From assembly GCA_963668435.2 (NCBI GenBank), contig CAXXSC010000001.1:124001-188000 (forward strand): 64,000 nucleotides of DNA. The letters run 5' to 3'. Below are positions 24,909 through 33,585 of the stretch, piece after piece. Both the position numbers and the translations under genes were made by a program. Within the stretch, counting starts at the first letter, position 1; every line of letters begins with the position of its first letter. The notes below the pieces were generated by a model, which ran no database searches, was not told where the DNA came from, and saw nothing but the letters and a program-made list of their open reading frames with translations. The DNA comes from G963668435 sp963668435. Its GTDB lineage: Bacteria > Latescibacterota > Latescibacteria > Latescibacterales > Latescibacteraceae.

Positions 24909-26516
24909 GTGGCTAATACCGACACTAAAGATCAGAAACAAAAAGACAAAGTTGCCTCCCTGCCTATGGCGCAGCGAATTCACGCGCTGGCTGAAAAGGC
25001 GTCTCCCGTTTTTCCATGGATTGTTGCGGGACTTTATTTTATTGTTATGGCATTTTATACATTTCGCTATCATACCATTGGCGACATGGGTGTCGAGACC
25101 GATTTCTATGTAGAACTGGTGCCGCAGGCGCAGAAACTGCTTGCGGGTATTTTCTCTCCTGAGAATTACGGCGCCAAGGGGCCGGTCTATTCGCTTCTGC
25201 TTGCCGCGTTCACCCTGGTGGCGGGGGACTATTTCATCGCCGGTCTGATCATCAATCTTGTTTCGGGCGCGGCTTTTATTGTGGCGCTGTATTTCCTGAT
25301 AGTCGAACTGTTCAACCGTCTCACCGCCTCACTTGTCATTGTCGCGGTGACAGCGAACGCCATGTTTCTTTCCTACACCTACCAGGCGGCCTCTGATCTG
25401 TCGTTCATGGCTCTCTGCGCTCTTTCCATGCTGTTCCTGATACGCGGCACATCCACTCGCGGGCTTGTTCTCTCGGCTGTTTTTGGAGCTGCGGCATTCC
25501 TGAACCGCTACAACGGCGCGTTCATTATTGCCGGTTCTCTTGTCTGGATCGCTTTTCAAGAAGACGCCCTCAAAATTCGTTTGAAACGTGCTGTCCTCTG
25601 GCTTGCCGTTTTTGTGGGTGTCGGCCTGCCGTGGTATATCCCCAATGCGATTGTTATGGGAAGTCCCGTGCATAACAATAACTATATGAATGTTATGCTG
25701 GAATATTACGGCAATGTCAGCGATACCGATTCCTATGAGACCTGGACCAAGGCGCTGCCCGAGGATTTTGAAAGTCTCAGTGATATTATTTTTTACGATC
25801 CTGTCTATTTTGTAAAACACAGTACCGAGAATATTTGCAATCATTTTATTTCCGATATGCGTCTGCTCACCGGATGGCCTCTCGCGATTTTCATCGTTCC
25901 AGGGCTTATCCTGATCTTTTTTGCGGGATTGGACCGTCGCAAACTGGCCTTTTTCTCTTTCGGCGCGTTCTATTTTCTCATCCTGGTGCTGGTTTTTTAC
26001 AACTCCCGTTTTTCCCTTTTCCTGCTGGTGTTTTACCTTCCCATCGCGATCTGGCCGTTCACCAGCGACCGTGCGGCTGACTGGCTGTCGGAACTGTCAT
26101 TCCCCGGTTCTGCCGCGTTCTTTGTTGTGACCCTTATCATGCTCGTGATGGCTTTTTCATCGGTGACCGGTATCATGAAAAGCCAGCCGCCGTTCCTCGA
26201 GGAGCTGAAAGAGCTTGGTGTTGCGCTCGATTCCATCGAGAGTGACAAGAGCAAGAAACTTGCGGCGAGAAAACCTCATACCGCTTATTTTGCCGGTCTC
26301 GAGGCTGTGATGTTTCCTGCCGACGTGATGACTGTCGACGACCTTGTCGGCTGGCTGAAGGTGAATCATGTCGATTACGTGCTTTACAGCGGTATCGAGG
26401 CCAAGATCCGTCCCAGCGTCGAGGAACTCCTCAGTATTGATAAACCCCATCCCGGCCTTGTTTATGTGACGCACAACCGTTTCGGTGTCATATACAAGGT
26501 TTTCAATGAGCGCTGA
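24909..26516 (+). CDS. GT39-like (ArnT/PMT family) membrane glycosyltransferase
   Basis: The 535-residue protein starts with a soluble Lys/Asp-rich segment and then about ten hydrophobic helices. After the first helix comes a loop with M-G-V-E-T-D-F-Y, matching the acidic first periplasmic loop of the ArnT/PMT family that binds polyprenyl-phosphate sugars. A soluble C-terminal part of about 110 residues follows the last helix. The GTG start at 24909 has no clear ribosome site; ATG 24966 is an alternative that keeps all helices. The enzyme would transfer a lipid-linked sugar to a protein or glycan outside the cytoplasmic membrane. The divergent GT2 gene could make the donor. Confidence 0.78.
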   Translation: MANTDTKDQKQKDKVASLPMAQRIHALAEKASPVFPWIVAGLYFIVMAFYTFRYHTIGDMGVETDFYVELVPQAQKLLAGIFSPENYGAKGPVYSLLLAAFTLVAGDYFIAGLIINLVSGAAFIVALYFLIVELFNRLTASLVIVAVTANAMFLSYTYQAASDLSFMALCALSMLFLIRGTSTRGLVLSAVFGAAAFLNRYNGAFIIAGSLVWIAFQEDALKIRLKRAVLWLAVFVGVGLPWYIPNAIVMGSPVHNNNYMNVMLEYYGNVSDTDSYETWTKALPEDFESLSDIIFYDPVYFVKHSTENICNHFISDMRLLTGWPLAIFIVPGLILIFFAGLDRRKLAFFSFGAFYFLILVLVFYNSRFSLFLLVFYLPIAIWPFTSDRAADWLSELSFPGSAAFFVVTLIMLVMAFSSVTGIMKSQPPFLEELKELGVALDSIESDKSKKLAARKPHTAYFAGLEAVMFPADVMTVDDLVGWLKVNHVDYVLYSGIEAKIRPSVEELLSIDKPHPGLVYVTHNRFGVIYKVFNER

Positions 26517-26742
26517 TCACTACACCGCTTTTCCCTTTTAAGCTTGACTGCCTGTCGGAAACACCGCTGACGTTTCTTTTCATCGGCGACCTGCTGTCCT
26601 TCATATTTTTCGGGCGGAACTGATCCTGTCTGACAAATTCCATTTGCGAATGCTCATTTACTATTATGTATATGCGTAACTGCGGCGATTATCGTATGGA
26701 AAAGAAATCTCTGCAATTCCTCAAAAAAACGTTACTCTCTGG

Positions 26743-26771
26743 TTGACAGAGGCGCGCTATTCTGTTACCAT
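26743..26771 (+). promoter_or_regulatory. Promoter of the Nramp-like transporter
   Basis: A perfect TTGACA at 26743-26748 and TACCAT at 26766-26771 are spaced by 17 bp. Transcription would start near 26778. Confidence 0.55.
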
Positions 26772-26819
26772 GTATGAAATATCATGAGAGATGTGTTTGG
26801 ATAACAATACAACGGCAAT

Positions 26820-26837
26820 CCGCGGATAATACCGCGG
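26820..26837 (+). promoter_or_regulatory. Palindromic hairpin before the Nramp-like ribosome site
   Basis: CCGCGG, ATAATA, CCGCGG forms a 6-bp hairpin or a two-site operator four bases upstream of the GGAGAGAGG ribosome site. It could limit translation or bind a regulator. No matching known element is recognised. Confidence 0.35.
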
Positions 26838-26853
26838 TAGGAGAGAGGAAATC

Positions 26854-28203
26854 ATGGCAAACATCCTAACTGACAACCCGATAACCCGTTTTTTCAAGGA
26901 CGTTGTCGGGCCTGCGGCTATTATGGCCGCCGGAATGATCGGTGCAGGAGCGGTATCGACAAGGCTCATGGCCGGCTGTTGGTTCCGTTTCGACCTTCTC
27001 TGGGTTGCACTTTATGTCATCCCAATGGTCATCATCGCTAACGATTCAGCGTCGCGCATCGGCAATATCACCGGACGCGGCATGATGGAGATGATCAAAA
27101 CTGAACTGCACCCGGCACTTGCCTGGTTCATGTTCGTCCCTACATTTTTCCTGAATATTATGGTCAACATGGGACAAATGTCGGTCATGGTGGCCGGCAC
27201 CTACGGCATGTTCGGCCAGAAAATGCCGACAGGCGGTGTTGTGACATCCGGTGTCGTTATCACGACCGTGGTTCTGACAATCCTGTCACTGGCTATCGTG
27301 CTTTACGGTGGATTCAAGCGTCTTGTCAAAACCATGACCTGGCTTCTGATGCTCATCCTTGTCTGTTTCATCGTCGTGGCGATCAAGGGGCTCATGCAGC
27401 CCTCGACCTGGGTGGGACTTGTCGGCGGTCTCGTGCCGAAACTCCCCGAGGATGTCGCTATTGTCGGCAGTGACGGTGTCAGGGGCGCTTTCACCCAGCT
27501 TATGAGTATCGCAGGTCAGGCTCTTCCCGCATCGGTGTTCCTTTCATTCGGTTATTTCACCTCGAACGCGAATTTCACCGAGGCCGACATCAAGTCGACT
27601 TTCCGCAAGAATGTCATCAATTTCGGTGTTATATGGGGCCTTTTCTCGGTGGTCGTGGTTGTCGCTGGTGCTACCGCGCTCCATGATTTTTACAGCGATC
27701 CGACCTATATCGAGGGACAGATAACACATTTCTCACAGTTCGAGAAAGTATTTGACGCCGGCCGTGTTATCAGGCCCGCGCTTCCTGCCGCGCTCAAGAG
27801 CGTTGCGCCGCCTATTTTCTCGCTCGGCCTTCTCGCCGCCGGTTTCACCACCATGGTGTCCGTGTCGATGCTCATGGTTTATTTCTCGCTCGACATTATC
27901 GGCCGCAACTGGAAATACACCGATGAGAACAAGGCTTTCCGCTGGATGCTCGGTCTCTGGATCGCAGTTCCCGCGATTCTGTCGCCGTTCTGGCAGCTTC
28001 CGGCCATCATCAAGAACATTCTCGCCATGGCTGGCAACCTTGTGCTTACACCTATTTCGATGTTTATCCTCATGTTCTTCATGAACCAGTCGAAATACGT
28101 GAAAGATCACACCGCGAGCTGGGTCAGGAACCTCATTCTCGGTGTCACCCTTCTGTTTGCCCTGTTCGTGACAGTGTACCAGGGAATCAGGATGTTCGGC
28201 TAA
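26854..28203 (+). CDS. Nramp family transporter lacking canonical metal-binding motifs
   Basis: The 449-residue, roughly 11-helix protein aligns by eye with MntH/Nramp. The first helix region reads G-P-A-A-I-M-A-A-G-M-I-G-A-G-A-V-S-T, and the next has L-L-W-V-A-L-Y-V-I-P with I-G-N-I-T-G-R-G, matching the MntH layout. In canonical Nramps helix 1 carries D-P-G-N and helix 6 carries M-P-H. Here these positions read G-A-G-A and L-P-A-S. The side chains that coordinate Mn or Fe are therefore missing, and the substrate is uncertain. It has its own promoter, and a DUF4838 gene follows 99 nt downstream. Confidence 0.8.
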   Translation: MANILTDNPITRFFKDVVGPAAIMAAGMIGAGAVSTRLMAGCWFRFDLLWVALYVIPMVIIANDSASRIGNITGRGMMEMIKTELHPALAWFMFVPTFFLNIMVNMGQMSVMVAGTYGMFGQKMPTGGVVTSGVVITTVVLTILSLAIVLYGGFKRLVKTMTWLLMLILVCFIVVAIKGLMQPSTWVGLVGGLVPKLPEDVAIVGSDGVRGAFTQLMSIAGQALPASVFLSFGYFTSNANFTEADIKSTFRKNVINFGVIWGLFSVVVVVAGATALHDFYSDPTYIEGQITHFSQFEKVFDAGRVIRPALPAALKSVAPPIFSLGLLAAGFTTMVSVSMLMVYFSLDIIGRNWKYTDENKAFRWMLGLWIAVPAILSPFWQLPAIIKNILAMAGNLVLTPISMFILMFFMNQSKYVKDHTASWVRNLILGVTLLFALFVTVYQGIRMFG

Positions 28204-28302
28204 CAGCCATGTTATTGACATTTTACGGCAGGTCCGCAGCTGGTGCGGGCTTGCCGTATTTTTCATCCGTGAGACAACCCGGGAAAACATAGGCCGGTTT
28301 TC

Positions 28303-30135
28303 ATGCTGAAAAAACTTAACGGACTGCTGAAAAACATTTCATGTGCCGCGATTTTCGTGTCGCTTCTGTTCATCACGGCAGCGCGGGACAGCGAGGCATT
28401 TGTCGTTGTCGAAAATGGCCTTCCCATGTGTTTTATCGTGTTGGCTGACAATGCCCATCCCGCGGAGCTATTTGCCGCGCGTGAGCTTGCCGATCACGTT
28501 AATAAAATGACAGGCGCCGAGCTGCCGGTTCGCAGCATGGCATACGGCGACATCCCTGTCGCAGGTCGGGCGATTGTGCTCGGCAGTGCCGGTTGGCAGT
28601 CTGACAGCCGTTTTGACGATACCGCTGAAGATATGAACCGTCTTGGCGCACAGGGCTATATAATGAAAAGCCTGGCGGGTGACGAGGATCATGCGGAACT
28701 GCTCGTGCTTGCCGGACAGAGCCCGCGGGGGACTCTTTATGCGGTCTATGATTTTCTTCGCCAGGCCGGTGTCCGCTGGTATACACCGGATTTCACCTAT
28801 TGCCCGCCGCTGAAAAGCATCGATCTCGGCGAGGTGTCCGTTTCCGACCTTCCCTGTTTCACGTATCGCGATGTCAGTCCGACCTCCGCTACCAATGACG
28901 AGCTCTGGCGTCTCCGCCTCCGTCTCAACTGCGGCAAGAGTTTTCTCGAGGAGAGCCTCGGTCTGAAGGAGATGTACCTTCCCGAGACGGTTGCGCTCGA
29001 TGCTCTCCTGCCTTCCGATCTCTTTGCGGAGGATGCCTCGCTTTTTCCTGAAATCGATGGCGAACGACGTGAGGATACCGCCGGACGATGTTTTTCGCAT
29101 CCCGATGCCGCGATAATTGCCGCGGATAGTCTTGCCGCATATATCGAACGGACTGATGGATGCCGCCTTGTCAGAATCACCCTGCCCGACTCGTCATTAT
29201 GTCAATGTGAGGACTGCCGTTTTCTTCGGGAGCAGGAGGGGGCGGAAAGCGCCCTTGCCATTCAGTGGCTGAACGAGATTGCCGACAGGCTCACCGGCCG
29301 TTATCCCGCTTTGAGGATCGAGCTTGATGCTGTCGGCGCTTATGAAGAAGCACCGAAAACGATGAAGCCGCATCGTGCGCTGATGCTTCGTCTCGCCCCG
29401 GATGATCTCAATCAGCTCAGGAATTATGAGGACTCGGTCGATACACGGACACTTGAATTTGTGGGGAATCTCCGCGGCTGGCGACGATCCGCGGCTGCTT
29501 TTATTGTCTCCCACCCAGTCGGCAGCCACATTTATCCATCGATGCCGTTTCCTGACATGGGGCAGATTTTGAGTTCTCTGAAAGTCTATCATTACGAATT
29601 TGCAGAGGGCTGCCTTTTCAGGATGCCTTCACTGGAGGGTGCGCCTGTCGCTGACAGCGAGTGCAGGACCTGGCTTCTGGCTGAAATGAGCTGGGACAGG
29701 TATCGTGACAGCGCCGCGCTGCTCAAAGAATGGCAGGGGGCTGTCTACGGGCCCGCTGACAACGCCATGTCCGATTACCATGAACATGTGGCTGAACTTG
29801 CCCAGCGCCCCAACCTTTCGGTAACTGTGATGACAGCTCCGGAAGAATTCATCGATCCGCAATGGATCGACAGCGCCGACAGGATACTGGGCAGGGCCAC
29901 CGCACATGCGCTAACTGATGATTCAGTTCGGGACCGTATTAAGAGGGAGCGCCTTGGACTGGACCTTGTCAAGCTGCTTACATTTCTTAACAATTCAGGA
30001 AATGTCAGAAAAAAAAGTGTGGAAAAAAGCCTCGAAAGGTGGGAGAAAGGGCTTGGCGACTACGCAATTGCGCAGGTTTCATGCTCTATGACTGCCCGGG
30101 CGTTGGCTGACAGCGTCAGGGATCGTTTGAAATGA
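28303..30135 (+). CDS. Exported DUF4838-like protein
   Basis: The 610-residue protein has a signal peptide (about 1-32). The segment after it, with P-A-E-L-F-A-A-R-E-L-A-D-H-V and S-P-R-G-T-L-Y-A-V-Y-D-F-L-R-Q-A-G-V-R-W, resembles the alpha-glucuronidase-type N-terminal domain that precedes DUF4838. A C-x-C-x2-C cluster lies near residue 303. The central part fits a TIM-barrel-like DUF4838 region. Such proteins occur in polysaccharide-degrading bacteria and are suspected glycoside hydrolases, but the activity is unproven and I cannot name catalytic residues. It follows the Nramp-like gene on the same strand without a visible terminator. Confidence 0.75.
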   Translation: MLKKLNGLLKNISCAAIFVSLLFITAARDSEAFVVVENGLPMCFIVLADNAHPAELFAARELADHVNKMTGAELPVRSMAYGDIPVAGRAIVLGSAGWQSDSRFDDTAEDMNRLGAQGYIMKSLAGDEDHAELLVLAGQSPRGTLYAVYDFLRQAGVRWYTPDFTYCPPLKSIDLGEVSVSDLPCFTYRDVSPTSATNDELWRLRLRLNCGKSFLEESLGLKEMYLPETVALDALLPSDLFAEDASLFPEIDGERREDTAGRCFSHPDAAIIAADSLAAYIERTDGCRLVRITLPDSSLCQCEDCRFLREQEGAESALAIQWLNEIADRLTGRYPALRIELDAVGAYEEAPKTMKPHRALMLRLAPDDLNQLRNYEDSVDTRTLEFVGNLRGWRRSAAAFIVSHPVGSHIYPSMPFPDMGQILSSLKVYHYEFAEGCLFRMPSLEGAPVADSECRTWLLAEMSWDRYRDSAALLKEWQGAVYGPADNAMSDYHEHVAELAQRPNLSVTVMTAPEEFIDPQWIDSADRILGRATAHALTDDSVRDRIKRERLGLDLVKLLTFLNNSGNVRKKSVEKSLERWEKGLGDYAIAQVSCSMTARALADSVRDRLK

Positions 30136-30181
30136 ACGAAGAGTAATACATTTCTTTTTTCTTTTCGCAAGTCGATAGCTC

Positions 30182-30210
30182 TTGACTGCTGAAATCGCGA
30201 TTGTTATTAT
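30182..30210 (+). promoter_or_regulatory. Promoter of the HD-GYP gene
   Basis: TTGACT at 30182-30187 and TATTAT at 30205-30210 are separated by 17 bp. The predicted transcript starts near 30217, about 33 nt before the TTG start codon. Confidence 0.7.
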
Positions 30211-30249
30211 ACCTTTTGTTATGTTACTGTATTTATAAGGGGGAAACTG

Positions 30250-31422
30250 TTGCGACTTTGTGCCGTTAGGGATCTTGATGAGGATATGATCCTCGGTAAA
30301 TCTATATATCAGCTGAATGGTAAACTTCTTCTGGGCGCAGGTTTTCGTATCAGCCAGCAGATGAAGGCAAAACTCATCGAGCGTGGCTATACCCATGTCT
30401 ATATCCACGAGGAAGGTACCGAAGAGGTCGAGCCTGAGGAGATTGTCTCCGAGCAGGTCGGTTTCGAGGCTCGTTCACAGCTGGCCGGCAAGATATTCGA
30501 TATCCAGAACCAGAAAGATTTCAAGAACGCGTCGGCGGCAAAAGTTTCAGATATGCTTGACGACGGCAGTCTCAGGGATACGAATATTACGGGAGATATG
30601 CGTAGGATTGTGGAAGAGATCCTCAAGGATATTTCCGCAGCCGGTGCCAAGGTGCTCAACACGGTCATGATCAAGACCGCCGATACCATGTTCCTCGATC
30701 ACGCGCTCAATACTGCGGTCCTTTCAATCATGATCGGCCGACGCTACCGTTTTTCCCAGAAAGAGCTTCTGAGTCTCGGCCTAGGCGCATTCCTGCACGA
30801 TATCGGCAAAATTGTTATTCAGCAGATGAACAAGAACACCGATCCTGCGAAATCGAAAGAGCTCTACAAGGAACATTCCACTTACGGCTATATGATCCTG
30901 AACAACCAGCCGGGTGTTTCTCCTCTTGAGACACAGATTGTCAATCAGCATCACGAACAGCAGAACGGCAAGGGATTTCCGACTGGTCTCAAAGGCCAGA
31001 ACCTGCCTCCGACCAAATCGGTCGACCGTGTCACGAAAGGACATATCTTCCGTCTAGCAGAGGTTGTCAGTGTCGCCAATGCTTTCGATAATCTCTCGTT
31101 CAATCCCAATGACAGAGAAGAAAACGATCCGATCCAGGCTGTCAAGGAAATCATCCTCAAGGCCGGTACGGTCTACAACAAGGATATTGTCAAAATGCTC
31201 CTGACTGTCGTGCCCTACTATCCTGTAGGCGCGACTATCAAGGTTATTGATATCCTCGATCCGGCTTTGATCGGCTATATTGGTGTTGTGGCGAAACTCC
31301 ACAACGAGAACATCAACAAGCCGACCATCATTCTCACGCAGAACCGTTTCAAGAAAAAAATCAAACCTATCGTTATCGACACAATGAAACTGAAAAAAGT
31401 GGTTCTGAAACTCGTTGTCTGA
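30250..31422 (+). CDS. HD-GYP domain phosphodiesterase
   Basis: The 390-residue protein starts at TTG 30250, supported by AAGGGGG six bases upstream. An N-terminal region of about 130 residues with charged helices precedes the HD-GYP domain. The metal-binding motif L-H-D-I-G-K is near residue 182 and the second signature H-H-E-Q-Q-N-G-K-G-F-P near 237; GYP is replaced by GFP. HD-GYP enzymes hydrolyse cyclic di-GMP or related dinucleotides and affect motility, adhesion and surface polysaccharide. There is no receiver domain, so its input is unknown. It precedes a second HD-GYP gene and the surface glycan block. Confidence 0.88.
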   Translation: MRLCAVRDLDEDMILGKSIYQLNGKLLLGAGFRISQQMKAKLIERGYTHVYIHEEGTEEVEPEEIVSEQVGFEARSQLAGKIFDIQNQKDFKNASAAKVSDMLDDGSLRDTNITGDMRRIVEEILKDISAAGAKVLNTVMIKTADTMFLDHALNTAVLSIMIGRRYRFSQKELLSLGLGAFLHDIGKIVIQQMNKNTDPAKSKELYKEHSTYGYMILNNQPGVSPLETQIVNQHHEQQNGKGFPTGLKGQNLPPTKSVDRVTKGHIFRLAEVVSVANAFDNLSFNPNDREENDPIQAVKEIILKAGTVYNKDIVKMLLTVVPYYPVGATIKVIDILDPALIGYIGVVAKLHNENINKPTIILTQNRFKKKIKPIVIDTMKLKKVVLKLVV

Positions 31423-31785
31423 TCCTGTTCAGCGCCAACCACACCGCACCCCTTTCTCTGATTCTCCATATTAATTGACAACGACCGGGAGGAAGTTTTC
31501 GGTCTGCTATATATTATAACTGTTCCGGGCAGTCTTTCTGCCGGTTCGACAACGTCTCTGGTTCCTTTGGGGTGGGGGCTGAGGGAGCTTTTTTTCCTGC
31601 TGCATGCTTCTTAAACCTTCGAGTATTTTTATGTTTGAGACCATGGGGTGGAAGCTTGAGACAGGTGTTGAAGGAAATCATTGTTTTTTCTTGCATGTCG
31701 ATATTATATTGATACTAAATGGAGCTTTGTTGCGTATAGGCTTCCTCGGAAAGAGACAGTTGGTAATACAACAGGAATACTGACG
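31423..31785 (+). other. Intergenic region upstream of the small membrane peptide frame
   Basis: This AT-rich stretch holds an extended -10-like TGCTATATA at 31505-31513 and a weak TTGCAT / TACTAA pair at 31691-31718. Neither is convincing alone. No terminator for the upstream HD-GYP gene is seen. Confidence 0.3.
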
Positions 31786-31869
31786 ATGCACTGGACACAG
31801 AAATTGCTCTTTTTTCTCGGTTCGATCCTGGCGCTTCTGATTGCGCTTCTTGGTGCCGGACGGGCCTGA
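31786..31869 (+). CDS. Possible 27-residue single-pass membrane peptide
   Basis: ATG 31786 follows AGGA at nine bases and encodes M-H-W-T-Q-K, then an uninterrupted hydrophobic stretch of about 17 Leu/Ile/Ala/Phe residues, then G-A-G-R-A and a stop. It lies between the two HD-GYP genes, 72 nt before the second. Composition and topology fit a small regulatory membrane protein. Such a short frame can arise by chance, and no homologue is recognised. Confidence 0.35.
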   Translation: MHWTQKLLFFLGSILALLIALLGAGRA

Positions 31870-31941
31870 CAATGTGGCAAGGTATAATTTGAGTGCCAGT
31901 TCTTGATCCACATAACGGACTTTTCTCAAGGGGTGCCGTTT

Positions 31942-33534
31942 ATGAATGATTCCGCTAAACACGAACAGCTTGACGGCAAGGTTCTCATTGTCGATGACGA
32001 GGCCAGTATCAGGAATGTCGTCAAGATGTTTCTCGAGTATCACGGTCTTTCCGTGACTACCGCCTCCGATGGAGAAGCGGCTATACAGCTTGTCAACGAA
32101 GAGTCTTTCGATGTATTGCTGACTGATATCATGATGCCCAAGGTTGATGGTCTTACGCTTGCGGCCGAGGTCGAGAAGATACAGCCCGATATGCTGGTTA
32201 TTCTCATGACCGGTTTCGCCTCCGTCAATACCGCGGTCGAGGCTATCAAGCGCGATGTTTTCGATTATATTCTGAAACCGTTTCAGAATATGCAGATAGT
32301 TTACCAGTCGATTAAGCGTGCTATCGAGCGGAAACGCCTTCTGAACGAACGAAAAACACTGATAGACGATCTGAGCCAGGCAAATTCCGAGCTTGAATAT
32401 CATCGGAATCTTCTCGAGAAAAAAGTCCTCGAGATAGATTCTGAGCTCAGTCACAGGGTCGAACGCCTGACCGTCCTTTATGATATAAGCCGTTCCGCGA
32501 CATCACTGGCTGATCTTGACAGCCTGCTGAACGGAATTATGGAACGCATTATAAGCCTTTTTCCTAGTACAGTCGGCGCCATGTGGCTTGTCAAGCCCGA
32601 GCAGAGGACTCTTGACCGCGTTTTAGTCAAGGGGCTCAAAAACCAGGGTGTTCTTGCCAGCAGTATCGGGATGAACGATGGCGTTATCGGCGAGGTAGTC
32701 AGAAGCGGGCATTTCAGTCATTTCAGGACTGTGGATGAAGTCAGCGATCCCGCGATCCGGAGTTTCTGCGTTCAGGAAAATATTGATAATCTTGTCATTC
32801 TACCTTTGCGCTACGAGAATGAAGTGCTCGGTGTTTTCAGTGTTATGCACCGTAACAATAGCGAATTCAAGCCGGATGTCATAAATCTTCTCATGGCCAT
32901 CGCCGACCAGGCTTCGATGTCGATCAAAAACGCGGAGCTGTACCGTGGTCAGCAGAAAATGTTCCGCGAAACGATAGAGGCGCTTGCAACCGCGATCGAT
33001 TCGCGGGATAATTACACCGGCGGCCATTCCAACATGGTAACGACCTATTCGGTCATGATCGCCGAGAAAATGGATTTCGACGAAGAACGTCTCGAAGTGA
33101 TTCGTGTGGCAGGTATCCTTCATGATGTGGGTAAGATCGGCATTACGGATACCATTCTCAATAAGCCGGGAAAGCTCACTGACGAGGAGATGAACATCAT
33201 CAAGGCGCATCCCGTTCTCGGACGAGTGATCCTCGAATCCATTGATGCTCTCAAGCATATTTCCGAAATTGTCTATCATCACCACGAGCGTTTTGATGGA
33301 AAAGGATATCCGGATGGTCTCGAAGGTGAGCAGATACCTCTTGAAAGCCGTATTATCCAGGTAGCTGATATTTTCGATGCTATAACATCAAACAGGATCT
33401 ACCGAAAGAGTATGCCGCGCCAGAAAGCGCTTGATATAATGCGCGAAAACAGGGGAACTGTGAGCGATCCGGAAATCACGGACATCCTTCTCGACCTGTA
33501 TGAACACGGTGCGTTTGAACCGTTCCTCAGTTAA
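31942..33534 (+). CDS. Response regulator with receiver, GAF and HD-GYP domains
   Basis: The 530-residue protein starts at ATG 31942, preceded by AAGGGGTG; an in-frame ATG at 31903 has no such site. The receiver domain (about 12-130) has the acidic D18-D19 pair, phospho-acceptor Asp62 in L-T-D-I-M-M-P-K and I-L-K-P-F near residue 112. A coiled linker, a GAF domain (about 170-330) and an HD-GYP domain follow, with L-H-D-V-G-K (His394-Asp395) and D-G-K-G-Y-P-D-G (Gly455). Phosphorylation and a GAF ligand would tune hydrolysis of cyclic di-GMP. No histidine kinase gene is adjacent. Confidence 0.93.
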   Translation: MNDSAKHEQLDGKVLIVDDEASIRNVVKMFLEYHGLSVTTASDGEAAIQLVNEESFDVLLTDIMMPKVDGLTLAAEVEKIQPDMLVILMTGFASVNTAVEAIKRDVFDYILKPFQNMQIVYQSIKRAIERKRLLNERKTLIDDLSQANSELEYHRNLLEKKVLEIDSELSHRVERLTVLYDISRSATSLADLDSLLNGIMERIISLFPSTVGAMWLVKPEQRTLDRVLVKGLKNQGVLASSIGMNDGVIGEVVRSGHFSHFRTVDEVSDPAIRSFCVQENIDNLVILPLRYENEVLGVFSVMHRNNSEFKPDVINLLMAIADQASMSIKNAELYRGQQKMFRETIEALATAIDSRDNYTGGHSNMVTTYSVMIAEKMDFDEERLEVIRVAGILHDVGKIGITDTILNKPGKLTDEEMNIIKAHPVLGRVILESIDALKHISEIVYHHHERFDGKGYPDGLEGEQIPLESRIIQVADIFDAITSNRIYRKSMPRQKALDIMRENRGTVSDPEITDILLDLYEHGAFEPFLS

Positions 33535-33585
33535 AGGCGCGGTGATTCGTTATCGTCAGAGTCCTCACCCGAACCGTACAAGTGT

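Larger units (their letters stand above)
26517..26853 (+). other. Intergenic region with promoter and leader of the Nramp-like gene
   Basis: No gene is seen in this 337-nt gap. It holds a promoter at 26743-26771 and a leader of about 75 nt. The leader contains a short palindromic hairpin just before the ribosome site of the Nramp-like gene. Confidence 0.5.

Noticed and set aside
31514..31696. 60-residue minus-strand frame before the response regulator gene
   Set aside because: There is no ribosome site, the composition is low-complexity Lys/Pro, and no family is recognised.
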